Below, one piece after another: positions 33,447 to 42,828 of a DNA stretch of 64,000 bases. Numbering within the stretch: the stretch's first letter is position 1; each line of letters opens with the position of its first letter. The notes below the pieces were generated by a model. It saw nothing but the letters and a program-made list of their open reading frames with translations. It did not search any database and had not been told where the DNA came from. The stretch is from Flavobacteriales bacterium (lineage in GTDB: Bacteria > Bacteroidota > Bacteroidia > Flavobacteriales_E > Vicingaceae): the NCBI GenBank assembly GCA_018608405.1, contig JABAZP010000025.1:1-64000 (forward strand), written 5' to 3'. A program made the position numbers and the translations under genes.

Positions 33447-34745
33447 ATGAAAAACGATACTAAAATTTCTTGTCCCAACTGCGGAACTTCCATTGATGTT
33501 CAAGATATACTAGCACATCAGCTAGAAGAAGAAATTAAGAAAAAATACCAAGAACAACTTTTAAAAGAGAAAAAGGAGAGCGAGTCGAAGCTAGCTCAGC
33601 TGCAAAAAATACAAGATGAGCAAGCTGAAACACTAGCAAAGGAGAGGACAGCATTTGAAGAAAAAAAGAAGCAAGAGAATCGCATTTTTCAAGAGCGTTT
33701 AGAAAAGCAGATTAAAGAAGAAAAGTCAAGGATTGAGACAGAGGTAAAGGCAAAACTGACCGATGAAAACTCTGAGCAATTAAAGGCGCTTACCCAAGAA
33801 CTAAACGAAAAAAGTGAACAAGTAAAGGAGTTAAATCGCTCAAAGGCCGAAATTGAAAAGCTAAAGCGAGAAAAAGGGGAATTGAAGGAAGCGGCAGAAG
33901 CAGAAGCGCAAAAGCAGTTAAATGCTACTTTACTTACCGAAAGAGATAAAATTCGGAAAGCTGAAGAAGAAAAAAACGAGTTGCGTTTTAAAGAAATGCA
34001 AAAGCAGTTGGAAGATCAGAAAAAACTGACTGAAGAAATGAAACGCAAGCAGGAGCAAGGCTCTATGCAATTGCAAGGAGAAGTTCAAGAGTTGGCCATT
34101 GAAGAATGGTTGGCTGAGCAATTCCCGTTAGATACAATTGATGAGATTAAAAAAGGTGCTAGAGGTGGAGACTGTATTCAAATTGTAAACACACGAACTG
34201 CTCAAAATTGCGGTGCCATCTACTACGAGAGTAAGCGGACAAAAGACTTTCAGCCTACTTGGATTGAGAAGTTTAAAGCAGACATTCGAGCAAAAGGGGC
34301 AAATATTGGTGTGTTGGTTACTGAGGTAATGCCTTCTGACATGAAGCGCATGGGTTTAAAAGACGGCATTTGGATTTGCAATTACGATGAATTTAAAGGT
34401 TTGTGCGCTGTATTGCGCCAATCCATCATTCAATTAAACAGTGCTGTGAGCTCCCAAGAAAACAAAGGAGATAAAATGCACATGCTGTATGACTTTCTGA
34501 CTAGTAATACGTTCCGAATGCAAATTGAAGCTATAGTTGAAGGGTTTACTCAAATGAAAACCGATTTAGAAACTGAGAAACGCTCGTTTGCCCGGATTTG
34601 GAAACAACGGGAAAAACAAATCGATAAAGTCACCTTGAACACCATTGAAATGCACGCCTCAATAAAAGGTATTGCGGGAAATGCAATACAAGTAGTTAAG
34701 GCATTAGAACTACCTGGTGACGAAGACTTATTGGGGAACGAGTAA
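33447..34745 (+). CDS. DUF2130 protein (zinc-ribbon, coiled coil, nuclease-like)
   Basis: The 432-residue protein starts with a CPNCG zinc-ribbon-like motif, then a long charged coiled coil (about residues 20-210, almost pure Glu/Lys/Gln heptads). The C-terminal DUF2130 domain follows, with AIEEWLAEQFPLD, ARGGDCIQIV, YYESKRTKDFQPTWIEKFKADI and FRMQIEAIVEGF. The domain resembles restriction-like nucleases in layout, but its function is not established. Such genes occur singly in many genomes. No neighbour suggests its role here. Confidence 0.88.
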   Translation: MKNDTKISCPNCGTSIDVQDILAHQLEEEIKKKYQEQLLKEKKESESKLAQLQKIQDEQAETLAKERTAFEEKKKQENRIFQERLEKQIKEEKSRIETEVKAKLTDENSEQLKALTQELNEKSEQVKELNRSKAEIEKLKREKGELKEAAEAEAQKQLNATLLTERDKIRKAEEEKNELRFKEMQKQLEDQKKLTEEMKRKQEQGSMQLQGEVQELAIEEWLAEQFPLDTIDEIKKGARGGDCIQIVNTRTAQNCGAIYYESKRTKDFQPTWIEKFKADIRAKGANIGVLVTEVMPSDMKRMGLKDGIWICNYDEFKGLCAVLRQSIIQLNSAVSSQENKGDKMHMLYDFLTSNTFRMQIEAIVEGFTQMKTDLETEKRSFARIWKQREKQIDKVTLNTIEMHASIKGIAGNAIQVVKALELPGDEDLLGNE

Positions 34746-34752
34746 TCTTAAA

Positions 34753-35055
34753 CTAGAAATTAACTCTTTGCCAAGCACCTGCGTTATGACAAGTAATTCC
34801 ATTACTCGTTAAAGTACTTTTTGCTTGTCCTGCTCTCATCCCAGATTTACAAACCACAATTACTTCCTTGCCTTTCAATTGTTTCACCTTACCATTTAAG
34901 TTTTGCAGGGGGATGTTTTTGCTTCCTTTTGCATGTCCAGACTTGAACTCTTGAGGTGAACGAACATCAACTACCACTGCGCCATTTTCGATGAGGGCTC
35001 TGTAATCAACTGGTGTTCCGAAAATTTGCTCTTTTAATTCTTGAAAAAATCCCAT
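34753..35055 (-). CDS. rhodanese-like protein
   Basis: A 100-residue single rhodanese domain. VVVDVRSPQEFKSGHAKGSKNIP opens the fold and the active-site Cys lies in VVCKSGMRAGQAKSTL, within the typical CxxGxR loop. It may transfer sulphane sulphur; substrates are unknown. I start at the ATG ending at 35055 (MGFFQELKE), as in small rhodaneses; the longer frame has no homologous N-terminus. Confidence 0.88.
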   Translation of the reverse strand: MGFFQELKEQIFGTPVDYRALIENGAVVVDVRSPQEFKSGHAKGSKNIPLQNLNGKVKQLKGKEVIVVCKSGMRAGQAKSTLTSNGITCHNAGAWQRVNF

Positions 35056-35199
35056 GTTATTTTGTTTTTGGCAAAAATAGTAAGCTAAAGACGAATTGTA
35101 TGTAACATAAGTTACCACAGCAGTTTTCAAGGAATAATAAGACATCAATTACTAATCTAATTGTACATTTATCATTTTGCATTCAACGATTAAAAAATT

Positions 35200-36635
35200 A
35201 TGATTTCAGTAGATGGTTTAGGGGTAGAGTTTAGCGGGCAAACCTTGTTTGAAGGTGTTTCATTTGTCGTAAATGAGAACGACAAAATTGCGTTAATGGG
35301 GAAAAATGGTACAGGAAAAAGCACCATGATGAAGATTATGGCAGGCGAACAGAAACCAACTAAGGGTAGGTCAATGCTGCAAAAGACTATGTAATTGCCT
35401 ACTTGCCTCAGCACTTATTGACAGAAGACGACTGTACTGTTTTTGAAGAAGCGTCAAAAGCATTTAAAAAAATCTTCTCCATGAAGGAGGAAATGGATTC
35501 CATAAACAAACAATTGGAAACTAGAACGGATTATGAATCCGAAGCTTACATGAAACTCATTGAAAGAGTTAGCGAGGTGGGCGAAAAATTCTACGCCATT
35601 GAAGAAATTAACTACGATGCAGAAGTTGAAAAAGCATTAAAAGGCCTTGGTTTTAAACGAGAAGATTTTACCAGACAAACTTCTGAGTTTAGTGGGGGTT
35701 GGCGAATGCGAATTGAGTTGGCAAAAATATTACTGCAGAAACCTGATTTAATATTGTTAGATGAGCCTACGAATCATATTGACATAGAGTCGGTTCTTTG
35801 GCTGGAGCAATTTTTAATTCACAAGACTAAAGCAGTTGTTGTCATTTCTCACGATCGAACATTTATTGATAACATCACTACTCGAACAATTGAGTTGACC
35901 ATGGGGCGCATTTATGATTACAAGGCGAACTACAGCCTTTATTTGCAATTGAGAGAAGAAAGAAGGGTGCACCAATTGAAAGCACATGCTGAGCAACAAA
36001 AGTTGATTGCTGATAACATGGCGTTTATTGAACGTTTTAAAGGAACCTACTCTAAAACGAATCAGGTAAACTCACGAGAGCGTATGCTGGAGAAATTGGA
36101 GATTATAGAAATAGATGAAGTTGATACATCTGCTTTGCGTTTGCGTTTTCCTCCTTCGCCGCGTTCAGGAGATTATCCGGTCACGGTCAAGGAGGTGTCT
36201 AAAAGTTATGGTGATTTACAAGTGTTTAATAACGCGAGCTTTAGTATTTCGAGAGGGGAGAAGGTGACTTTTGTAGGCAGAAATGGTGAAGGAATATCAA
36301 CCATGATTAAAGCCATTTTAAATGAGATTGAGGTAGATGGAACTTGTGAATTAGGTCACAAAGTGAAAGTGGGGTATTTTGCTCAAAATCAAGCATCCTT
36401 GTTGGATGAGAGCTTAACCATTTTTCAAACGGTGGATGAAGTTGCAACTGGTGAAATTCGAACACAAATAAAAAATATTTTAGGCGGTTTTATGTTTCGT
36501 GGAGATGATATTGATAAGAAGGTGAACATGCTATCCGGTGGAGAGAAAACGCGCTTGGCCATGGTAAAACTTTTACTAGAACCTGTGAATTTGTTAATTT
36601 TAGATGAGCCTACTAACCATTTGGATTTAAATTAG
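35200..36635 (+). pseudogene. ABC-F translation-factor ATPase, decayed
   Basis: The first 58 codons hold Walker A GKNGTGKSTMM. A one-base deletion near 35370 shifts the frame: the continuing DYVIAYLPQHLL reads in the next frame. The second frame contains the first signature and Walker B (SGGWRMRIELAK, LILLDEPTNH), the linker with its ABC-F helical arm, and the second nucleotide site. There the Walker A reads GRNGEGIST, Ile replacing the invariant Lys. The gene stops at DEPTNHLDLN, so about 80-100 C-terminal residues are lost. Three independent lesions make this a real pseudogene. Intact ABC-F proteins relieve stalled ribosomes. Confidence 0.9.
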
Positions 36636-36721
36636 GTTGCTTTTTGAACCGATCACAGCCTAAACTTATGAGCTTTTTGTTTGTTTCAAAATAAAAGTTT
36701 ATAAATTACTAAATGAGAAGT

Positions 36722-37174
36722 ATGATCAATTGGAACGACGTAATACGATATGCCAATAAAGGAGTTCCTGCTCCTGACCGAAGAGTAGAGAAAACGGAAG
36801 CTGAGTGGAAAGAACTACTGAGTGAAGAAGAATTTTACATCACCCGAAAGAAAGGAACGGAGCGAGCAGGTGCAGGAGAATTATGCAGTGCTCACGAAGC
36901 TGGGAAATACAGTTGCAAGTGCTGTGATACCGAATTATTTGATTCTACCATTAAATTTGAATCGGGGAGTGGTTGGCCAAGCTTTACCGAACCCATTAAA
37001 GAAAACGCCATTAAATACGATAAAGATGAGTCGTTTGGAATGGTTCGGGTAGAAGTGATGTGCAACACCTGCGACGCACACTTAGGACATGTATTTCCAG
37101 ATGGACCGCAACCAAGTGGTTTGCGCTATTGCATCAATTCAGCTTCGTTGAATTTAATTAAAGAAAAAGTATAA
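36722..37174 (+). CDS. msrB: methionine-R-sulfoxide reductase
   Basis: The 150-residue enzyme reduces R-sulfoxides of methionine. Zinc-binding Cys pairs (KYSCKCCDTELF; EVMCNTCDAHLGHVF) and the GSGWPSF motif are present, with the catalytic Cys in LRYCINSASL. It is the first gene of a three-gene group with msrA (one base apart) and selO, all serving oxidative repair. I use the ATG at 36722 (MINWNDV), three codons after another ATG. Confidence 0.95.
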   Translation: MINWNDVIRYANKGVPAPDRRVEKTEAEWKELLSEEEFYITRKKGTERAGAGELCSAHEAGKYSCKCCDTELFDSTIKFESGSGWPSFTEPIKENAIKYDKDESFGMVRVEVMCNTCDAHLGHVFPDGPQPSGLRYCINSASLNLIKEKV

Positions 37175-37175
37175 G

Positions 37176-37709
37176 ATGAAAAATGAAATTGCAGTATTTG
37201 GAGGAGGATGTTTTTGGTGTATTGAAGCTGTTGTTCAACGCCTAAAAGGAGTAGAAAAAGTAGAGTCGGGATACACCGGAGGAACTGTTCCCGGAAAGCC
37301 AACGTATCGAGAGGTTTGTTCAGGCTTAACCGGACATGCTGAAGTTGTTCGAGTGACGTTTAATCCAAATGAATTAAGTTTTGAAGATTTGATCACCATT
37401 TTTATGACCAGTCATGACCCCACTCAGTTGAATAGACAAGGAGCAGACAGAGGAACACAATACCGTTCAGTCATTTATTACCAAAACGAGGAACAAAAAC
37501 AAACGGTTGAGAAAGTCGTTGAACAGTTAAAAGCAGCTTACGCTGATCCGATTGTAACGGAAATAACAGCGGCTCAAGAGTTCCATGTAGCAGAAGCAGG
37601 TCACCAAAATTATTACAATGAAAATTCTGATGCTGGGTACTGCCAAGCCGTGATCAATCCAAAAATTTCGAAATTGAGGGCGATGTACGCCGACCGATTA
37701 AAGAGTTAA
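37176..37709 (+). CDS. msrA: methionine-S-sulfoxide reductase
   Basis: The 177-residue enzyme reduces S-sulfoxides of methionine. The catalytic Cys is in GGGCFWCIEAV (residues 9-19) with SGYTGG downstream, and YRSVIYY, HQNYY and the later residues are typical. It begins one base after msrB, and selO follows after one base, so it is cotranscribed. Length is typical for cytoplasmic MsrA; no signal peptide. Confidence 0.95.
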   Translation: MKNEIAVFGGGCFWCIEAVVQRLKGVEKVESGYTGGTVPGKPTYREVCSGLTGHAEVVRVTFNPNELSFEDLITIFMTSHDPTQLNRQGADRGTQYRSVIYYQNEEQKQTVEKVVEQLKAAYADPIVTEITAAQEFHVAEAGHQNYYNENSDAGYCQAVINPKISKLRAMYADRLKS

Positions 37710-37710
37710 A

Positions 37711-39279
37711 ATGAAAAAACTCACTGCAAGTGAAATATCTCCAAGCTTTTCAAAAGAGCTTCAAGCGGATTCAGAAGCTAAGAACTTTACCCGACAGGCA
37801 AATCATGCGCATTATTCTTTTGCAAATACGGTAATACCGACTAATCCGCAATGGGTTCATCTATCAACTTCCTTTTTAGAGGACTACAAGTTAGAAGTTG
37901 GTGATAAAGAGAAGCTATTAAAAATAGTAAGTGGAGCAGAAAAATTTAACGATTTTGACAGTTATGCCATGTGTTATGGCGGTCATCAGTTCGGACATTG
38001 GGCTGGTCAATTGGGTGATGGCAGAGCAATTAATATTGCTGAGCTGAATGTAAATGGCAAAAACTTGACCTTTCAATTGAAAGGTTCAGGCCCAACTCCT
38101 TATTCTCGCCGAGCAGATGGTTTTGCAGTTTTGCGATCATCGATAAGAGAATACTTGTGTAGTGAGGCGATGCATCATTTAGGAGTACCAACTACACGGG
38201 CATTATCTTTGGTGACAACAGGCGATTCGGTGACTAGAGACATGTTATATGATGGGAATCCTAAAGATGAATTGGGCGCTATTGTTTGCAGAGTTTCAGA
38301 GTCATTTATACGATTTGGTAGTTTTGAGATTTTTACTTCGCGTGGAGAGAAAAAAGAATTAAAGCAGCTGGTAGATTATACCATCAAACACCACTTTTCG
38401 GAATTAGGAGAACCTTCTAAACCAACTTACCTGAAATTTTTCAAAGAAGTTGTGAACCGAACCAAAGATTTAATGATTCATTGGCAGCGCGTAGGTTTTG
38501 TTCATGGAGTTATGAATACCGACAACCTTTCTATTCTGGGGCAAACCATTGATTACGGGCCTTATGGTTGGTTGGAAAATTACGATCGAAATTGGACACC
38601 CAATACAACTGACTTGCAACACAAGCGATACCGTTTCGGCAAACAGCCAAACATTGCGCTGTGGAATTTAACACAATTGGCCAATGCTCTTTATCCATTA
38701 ATTGAAGAGGTGGAACCATTGCAAGAAATACTGCAAGAGTATAAGAGAGATTACACCTTGGGCTTCCACAAAATGATGTGTAAAAAATTGGGGCTGTTCG
38801 TTCAGGAAGAGGTAGTTGTTGAATTTATTGATCAGTTGGAAGATAACTTGGAACATTCGCAAATCGACATGACAATTTTCTTTAGAGAGTTGAGCAGCGA
38901 TGCTACATTGGACTTTAAACTATTCTGGAATATTTTAAAACGTTCGAGCTACTTGTCAGTTGATGAATTAAAAAAGCAGCAAGCTCATTGGAAAATGTGG
39001 TTTGAGAACTATTCGAGTTTAATTGAAAAAGAAAATATTGAAAAAGCTGCTCGTAGTTCGAAAATGAAAGCTATCAACCCTAAGTATGTACTTAGAAATT
39101 ACATGGCACAATTGGCGATAGATGCTGCTGAACAAGGAGATAATAGTCTGGTTGAAGAGTTGTATACGTTGTTATTACAGCCTTATGCTGAACAACCTGC
39201 GATGGAGAAGTGGTATGCAAAACGCCCAGACTGGGCAATGAATAAAGTAGGTTGCTCCATGCTGTCTTGTAGTTCTTAA
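37711..39279 (+). CDS. selO: SelO/YdiU-type protein AMPylator
   Basis: The 522-residue pseudokinase-fold protein contains GQLGDGRAINIAEL, FQLKGSGPTPYSRRADGFAV (nucleotide-binding) and VHGVMNTDNLSILGQTIDYGP (metal-binding Asp/Asn region). It ends in GCSMLSCSS, where the CSS tail corresponds to the Sec/Cys-Ser-Ser end of other SelO proteins. SelO transfers AMP to proteins and is linked to redox homeostasis. Cotranscription with msrB and msrA supports the redox link. The gene stop overlaps the stop of the convergent next gene by four bases. Confidence 0.93.
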   Translation: MKKLTASEISPSFSKELQADSEAKNFTRQANHAHYSFANTVIPTNPQWVHLSTSFLEDYKLEVGDKEKLLKIVSGAEKFNDFDSYAMCYGGHQFGHWAGQLGDGRAINIAELNVNGKNLTFQLKGSGPTPYSRRADGFAVLRSSIREYLCSEAMHHLGVPTTRALSLVTTGDSVTRDMLYDGNPKDELGAIVCRVSESFIRFGSFEIFTSRGEKKELKQLVDYTIKHHFSELGEPSKPTYLKFFKEVVNRTKDLMIHWQRVGFVHGVMNTDNLSILGQTIDYGPYGWLENYDRNWTPNTTDLQHKRYRFGKQPNIALWNLTQLANALYPLIEEVEPLQEILQEYKRDYTLGFHKMMCKKLGLFVQEEVVVEFIDQLEDNLEHSQIDMTIFFRELSSDATLDFKLFWNILKRSSYLSVDELKKQQAHWKMWFENYSSLIEKENIEKAARSSKMKAINPKYVLRNYMAQLAIDAAEQGDNSLVEELYTLLLQPYAEQPAMEKWYAKRPDWAMNKVGCSMLSCSS

Positions 39280-40124
39280 TGCCAAATAATTCGTAAACCA
39301 ATAGCATTATGAAACCCAAACGGTTGAAAATCGTCTTTGAAATTATTTTGGACATAATATAGATTGTAGTAAATGTCCGCGTCCAAGTGTTCCATCAACT
39401 CAAATTTATATCCTAAACCTGTTCCTCCGCCGTATCCAACGCCACCCAACCGTTGGTTAGGGCGATCAATGGCAATATGAAAAATATTATATTCTCGTTC
39501 TCCCAAAACAAAGTAATTTCTTCGCATTTGAGTGTTATTTAAACTTCCGAATAAAGAGAAATAGGCATTTGATTGTTCATCAGCGTAAAGGCTTAGTTGA
39601 ACACCTAGGTTTAAGTAAAATCGGTTTTCTTCCCCAAAAATGGGCACCTGTTCAAATCGGAGTGGTTCCGGACTTTGATTTAACGGATCGTCTATGCCAA
39701 CTGTAAAAAATTGCTCGTATCGTAGTTGGGCAATGTTAAAATCAAGGAAAATCGCATTTTGTTTTTGCTCGCCAATTGAATAGTCCACATGAAAACCAAT
39801 TTCAGAAGCAACTCTGTAGCGCTCTTCAATAGGATATTCTTCAACCGTAAAAAGGTTATTGTTGAAGTACGCATCAATCTCTTGTCTGAAGAACTGCTGC
39901 TCGAAAAGAACATGTTCCACTCCGAAAGTTGTAATGTTTGGTCTTCCGGAATAAATCTCTGCCGTATTTCTATTGGCAAAGTGTGCACCAAAATTAATTC
40001 CAAAAGAAAATCTAGAACTATCTAATTCTTCTTCCTCGTAGTTATAATCGTAATTGTCCTGACCATTAACCGACGATGACAGAATAAGTGCGGCTAATAA
40101 ATAGGTAGTGAATATCTTTTCCAT
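39276..40124 (-). CDS. outer-membrane beta-barrel protein, unknown family
   Basis: About 283 residues from MEKIFTTYLLAALILSSSVNGQ, a signal peptide. The mature N-terminus is Tyr/Asp/Glu-rich (DNYDYNYEEEELDSSRF), then alternating beta strands (FGINFGAHFANRN, EIGFHVDYSIGE, FYLNLGVQLSLYADEQ) ending in IGLRIIWH. This is the pattern of an outer-membrane barrel with an aromatic-rich C-terminus. An adjacent ATG one codon earlier is equally possible. It has no operon partner. Confidence 0.68.
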   Translation of the reverse strand: MEKIFTTYLLAALILSSSVNGQDNYDYNYEEEELDSSRFSFGINFGAHFANRNTAEIYSGRPNITTFGVEHVLFEQQFFRQEIDAYFNNNLFTVEEYPIEERYRVASEIGFHVDYSIGEQKQNAIFLDFNIAQLRYEQFFTVGIDDPLNQSPEPLRFEQVPIFGEENRFYLNLGVQLSLYADEQSNAYFSLFGSLNNTQMRRNYFVLGEREYNIFHIAIDRPNQRLGGVGYGGGTGLGYKFELMEHLDADIYYNLYYVQNNFKDDFQPFGFHNAIGLRIIWH

Positions 40125-40396
40125 CATTTTTAATTCTTGTGCAAGATAACCATAGAATAGGCATCGTAAAACTGTTTGCCCATGAACCACGGTAAATAGT
40201 AGTCGTAATTGCACCAGCTTTTTGAGCGTTTTACGCGGCTTTGGTTCATTATTGTTGATTTACATTAAAAAAATATTTTTTTGATTATTCTTTATGATCT
40301 CATTTCCAATTTATTATGTTTTACTTATTCTTTTTTTCATAATAAATATTAAATGTATGAACATATATTATTTTGTTTAGTTTATCTGTCATAACT

Positions 40397-41433
40397 ATAA
40401 ACAAAAAATAACAACCATTAGAAAATTAAAACAATCTTTAGCCATTGGCTTTTTATTTTTAGCACAGCTCGGTTACTCGCAGAGTTCTCGAGTTCAAATT
40501 ATTCACAATGCTGCTGACTTAGCAGCGGATACGGTTGATGTATGGGTAAACAACACTTTACTTTTAGATGACTTCCCATTTAGAACAGCGTCTCCGTTTG
40601 TAAACGGTCCTGTTGGTTCATTTGATGTTATCATTCAACCAAAAACAAGTATTGACACAACAAATGCTCTATTCAGACAAACATTAAGCCTAGCGGCAAA
40701 TGATACGGTAATTGTTGTGGCAAATGGTATTGTAAGTGCAACAGTATATTCACCTGCAACACCGTTTGGTTTGGATGTTTTTGCTGCAGCACGAGAAGCT
40801 TCAGGAGTTGCAACAATAACAGATGTTTTGGTATATCACGGAGCAACTGATGCTCCTGCGGTAGATGTTGAAGAAAGTTCTATTCCTGCAGGTACAGTAG
40901 TAGATAGTATTGCGTATTCTGAATTCGACGGTTACTTATCACTAAACACTCAAGCGTATACCTTAGACGTAATCGTGAATGGAACGACAACTAGTGCCGG
41001 TATTTTTTCTGCACCTTTATCGTCGCTTGGTCTTGGAGGAAGCGCAATAACTGTATTGGCTTCAGGTTTTGTAGACCCAACGGTTAATTCAAATGGTGCT
41101 GCTTTCATTTTATGGGTAGCATTACCTGCAGGAGGTAATTTGGTTTCATTGACTAACATTACATCTTTGGACGAGCAGTTCTTACAACTTTCAAATTCTC
41201 TTAACTTGTATCCAAATCCATCAAATGGATAGTTTACCTTAGAGTTTGATGATGCTAGCAACTTGCCTGACAGAGTTTTGATGTACGATCTAAATGGTAG
41301 AGTAGTTAGAGAATTATCTTCTTCTGTAAACACCATTAATTCTTTTGATGTGAGTGATTTAAGCAAAGGAACATACTTTGTACAAATCGTTCAAGGTGAG
41401 AATATAGCAATGAAAAAATTGATTGTACAGTAA
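40397..41433 (+). pseudogene. DUF4397/T9SS exported protein, start and stop lesions
   Basis: The frame encodes a leader (IGFLFLAQLGYSQ) and a DUF4397-like domain beginning RVQIIHNAADLAADTVDVWV. A second block (LVYHGATDAPAVDV) follows, then a T9SS tail LYPNPSNG, interrupted at 41230-41232 by TAG where homologues have a Gln or similar (FTLEFDD continues in frame to IVQ at 41431). At the 5' end, ATA stands where ATG would be expected (40397) and the following run of six A's would need one more A to join the frame. So two lesions affect the start and one the tail. The start may be mis-sequenced, but the stop is independent. Confidence 0.75.
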
Positions 41434-41452
41434 ACAATTATTTTATTGAGCG

Positions 41453-41484
41453 AGGGCTTTGCATTGTGCAAAGCCCTTTTTTTT
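41453..41484 (+). terminator. terminator after the DUF4397/T9SS gene
   Basis: GGGCTTTGCA (41454-41463) and TGCAAAGCCC (41467-41476) pair perfectly around TTG, followed by a run of T. Confidence 0.85.
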
Positions 41485-41558
41485 GCTTTAAACTTTATGA
41501 ACTTAGGTCCTCAACATTGGTTTGGTTCTAGTACATTCGAGTTCTAAAAAGACTCCCC

Positions 41559-41792
41559 TTGCAAAATACAGATCAGCATAAAATATTGCTTCAATTGGTA
41601 ACCATGAAAATGCCATTTGGGAAATACAAGGGCCGTTTATTATGCGATATTCCGGAGCACTACTTGGTTTGGTATCGGCAAAAAGGCTTTCCGAAAGGAA
41701 AGCTTGGTGTATTACTAGAAACGCTTTACGAAATCAAATTGAATGGCTTAGATGATATTTTACACGGGCTGAAGAAGTTAAAAGGCAAGTAA
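41559..41792 (+). CDS. DUF3820-type small protein
   Basis: A 77-residue protein with KMPFGKYKGRLLCDIPEHYLVWYRQKGFP, the core of the DUF3820 family (a short basic motif with a conserved Tyr/Lys-rich stretch). The family has been linked in name to virulence but its role is unknown. The first 15 residues are not conserved in the motif, so a later start, such as the ATG of MKMPFGKYKG, is possible. Confidence 0.75.
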   Translation: MQNTDQHKILLQLVTMKMPFGKYKGRLLCDIPEHYLVWYRQKGFPKGKLGVLLETLYEIKLNGLDDILHGLKKLKGK

Positions 41793-41890
41793 AATCCTAG
41801 CTATAAAAATGCCCGTTTAGTTATTGAGAATTATTGTTATTTTGCAACCTTAAACTGCACGTGATAAGATAAGGTGCATTAATAATTTGA

Positions 41891-42520
41891 ATGGAACATA
41901 TTGCTCTAGAGAAGATTCCGCATAAGCGGATTAGGTCTTTTATACAAACACAGCTTAACAATGATGTGCAATCTGTTAAGGATTTGGAAGTATCATTTCG
42001 CCGAGGAGATTCAATTGAAGAGTTCAACAAGCACGAACGGACGTATTTTGCACAGCACAAAATAGACGATGTTTGGAACTGTTACATTAAAACCGGTCCC
42101 AATAAAGTGTTTAAAGATAAATTAGTTTCGTTTGCATTAATGCTCTCAAAACAGAATGAACAAGAAGTTTTATATAAGGAGGGAGCCTTTTTAAAGGCAG
42201 AAATAGGACAAGTATATTTCATGAATCTCAGTATTCTGAGAGGATTGATTCAAATTGCTGTTTCTTATGAAATTACTGAAATTAACCCTGCTAAAAAAAT
42301 TATTGATTTTGCTTACATAAAAGGGGGTAAATCTATTGGTTTTCAACGAATAAGTTTTGTTGAAGTACAAGTTAATCTAACGCAGATTAAGCACACAACC
42401 CATTACAAGAGTAATTCAAAATTTCGAGATCGATACATGTATCCTTACTTTCATACCAAAGTACTAGAAGAGTACCATTTGAGTATGATAGGATCTATGA
42501 CAGCCGCATTAGCGGTTTAG
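41891..42520 (+). CDS. protein of unknown function
   Basis: A 209-residue soluble protein without signal peptide or membrane segment; I recognise no family. It has mixed alpha/beta composition with a His/Arg-rich start (MEHIALEKIPHKRIRSFIQ) and HTTHYKSNSKFRDRYMYPYF near residue 165. The 3' flank holds the stop of an antisense small frame. It is preceded by about 100 bases of unremarkable sequence. Confidence 0.55.
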   Translation: MEHIALEKIPHKRIRSFIQTQLNNDVQSVKDLEVSFRRGDSIEEFNKHERTYFAQHKIDDVWNCYIKTGPNKVFKDKLVSFALMLSKQNEQEVLYKEGAFLKAEIGQVYFMNLSILRGLIQIAVSYEITEINPAKKIIDFAYIKGGKSIGFQRISFVEVQVNLTQIKHTTHYKSNSKFRDRYMYPYFHTKVLEEYHLSMIGSMTAALAV

Positions 42521-42526
42521 TAATTT

Positions 42527-42802
42527 TTACTTGGTGAGTTGATCCTCGTACCAATCTCCTTCGTCGAATTTTTTATCAGAAGCTTTCCCATTTTTTAAAA
42601 TGTTGTAAACCAACGCAACAAATAAAACATTACCACCAATAAAAGCCAGGTAAACAACGTTTAGGTCAAAGTGCAAAGCAGGCAAAAGGACAATTAAAAG
42701 TAATGCTGCTATAATTCCTGTTGTAGTGTATGTACTCTCTTTGATATTAGTAGAACAGCAAAAACCTATTATTTGTTTGATCTCATTTAGTTCATTGTAA
42801 AC
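42527..42802 (-). CDS. possible small two-helix membrane protein without a proper start
   Basis: A frame of 91 codons, open from a stop upstream at 42803-42805 to TAA at 42527-42529, encodes two hydrophobic helices (IIAALLLIVLLPALHF and VVYLAFIGGNVLFVALVYNIL) and an acidic tail ending DEGDWYEDQLTK. That composition looks coding. No ATG, GTG or TTG begins the frame before the first helix; the nearest ATG is in another frame. So either the start has been lost by a frameshift or it uses an unusual codon. I would treat it as uncertain. Confidence 0.35.
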   Translation of the reverse strand, partial: VYNELNEIKQIIGFCCSTNIKESTYTTTGIIAALLLIVLLPALHFDLNVVYLAFIGGNVLFVALVYNILKNGKASDKKFDEGDWYEDQLTK

Positions 42803-42828
42803 TTAAACCATATCAATACATTTGAAGC

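Noticed and set aside
38531-38719. Antisense frames within selO, lpdA, pyrD and the ALDH gene
   Set aside because: Strong coding evidence on the other strand; antisense frames lack any family match.
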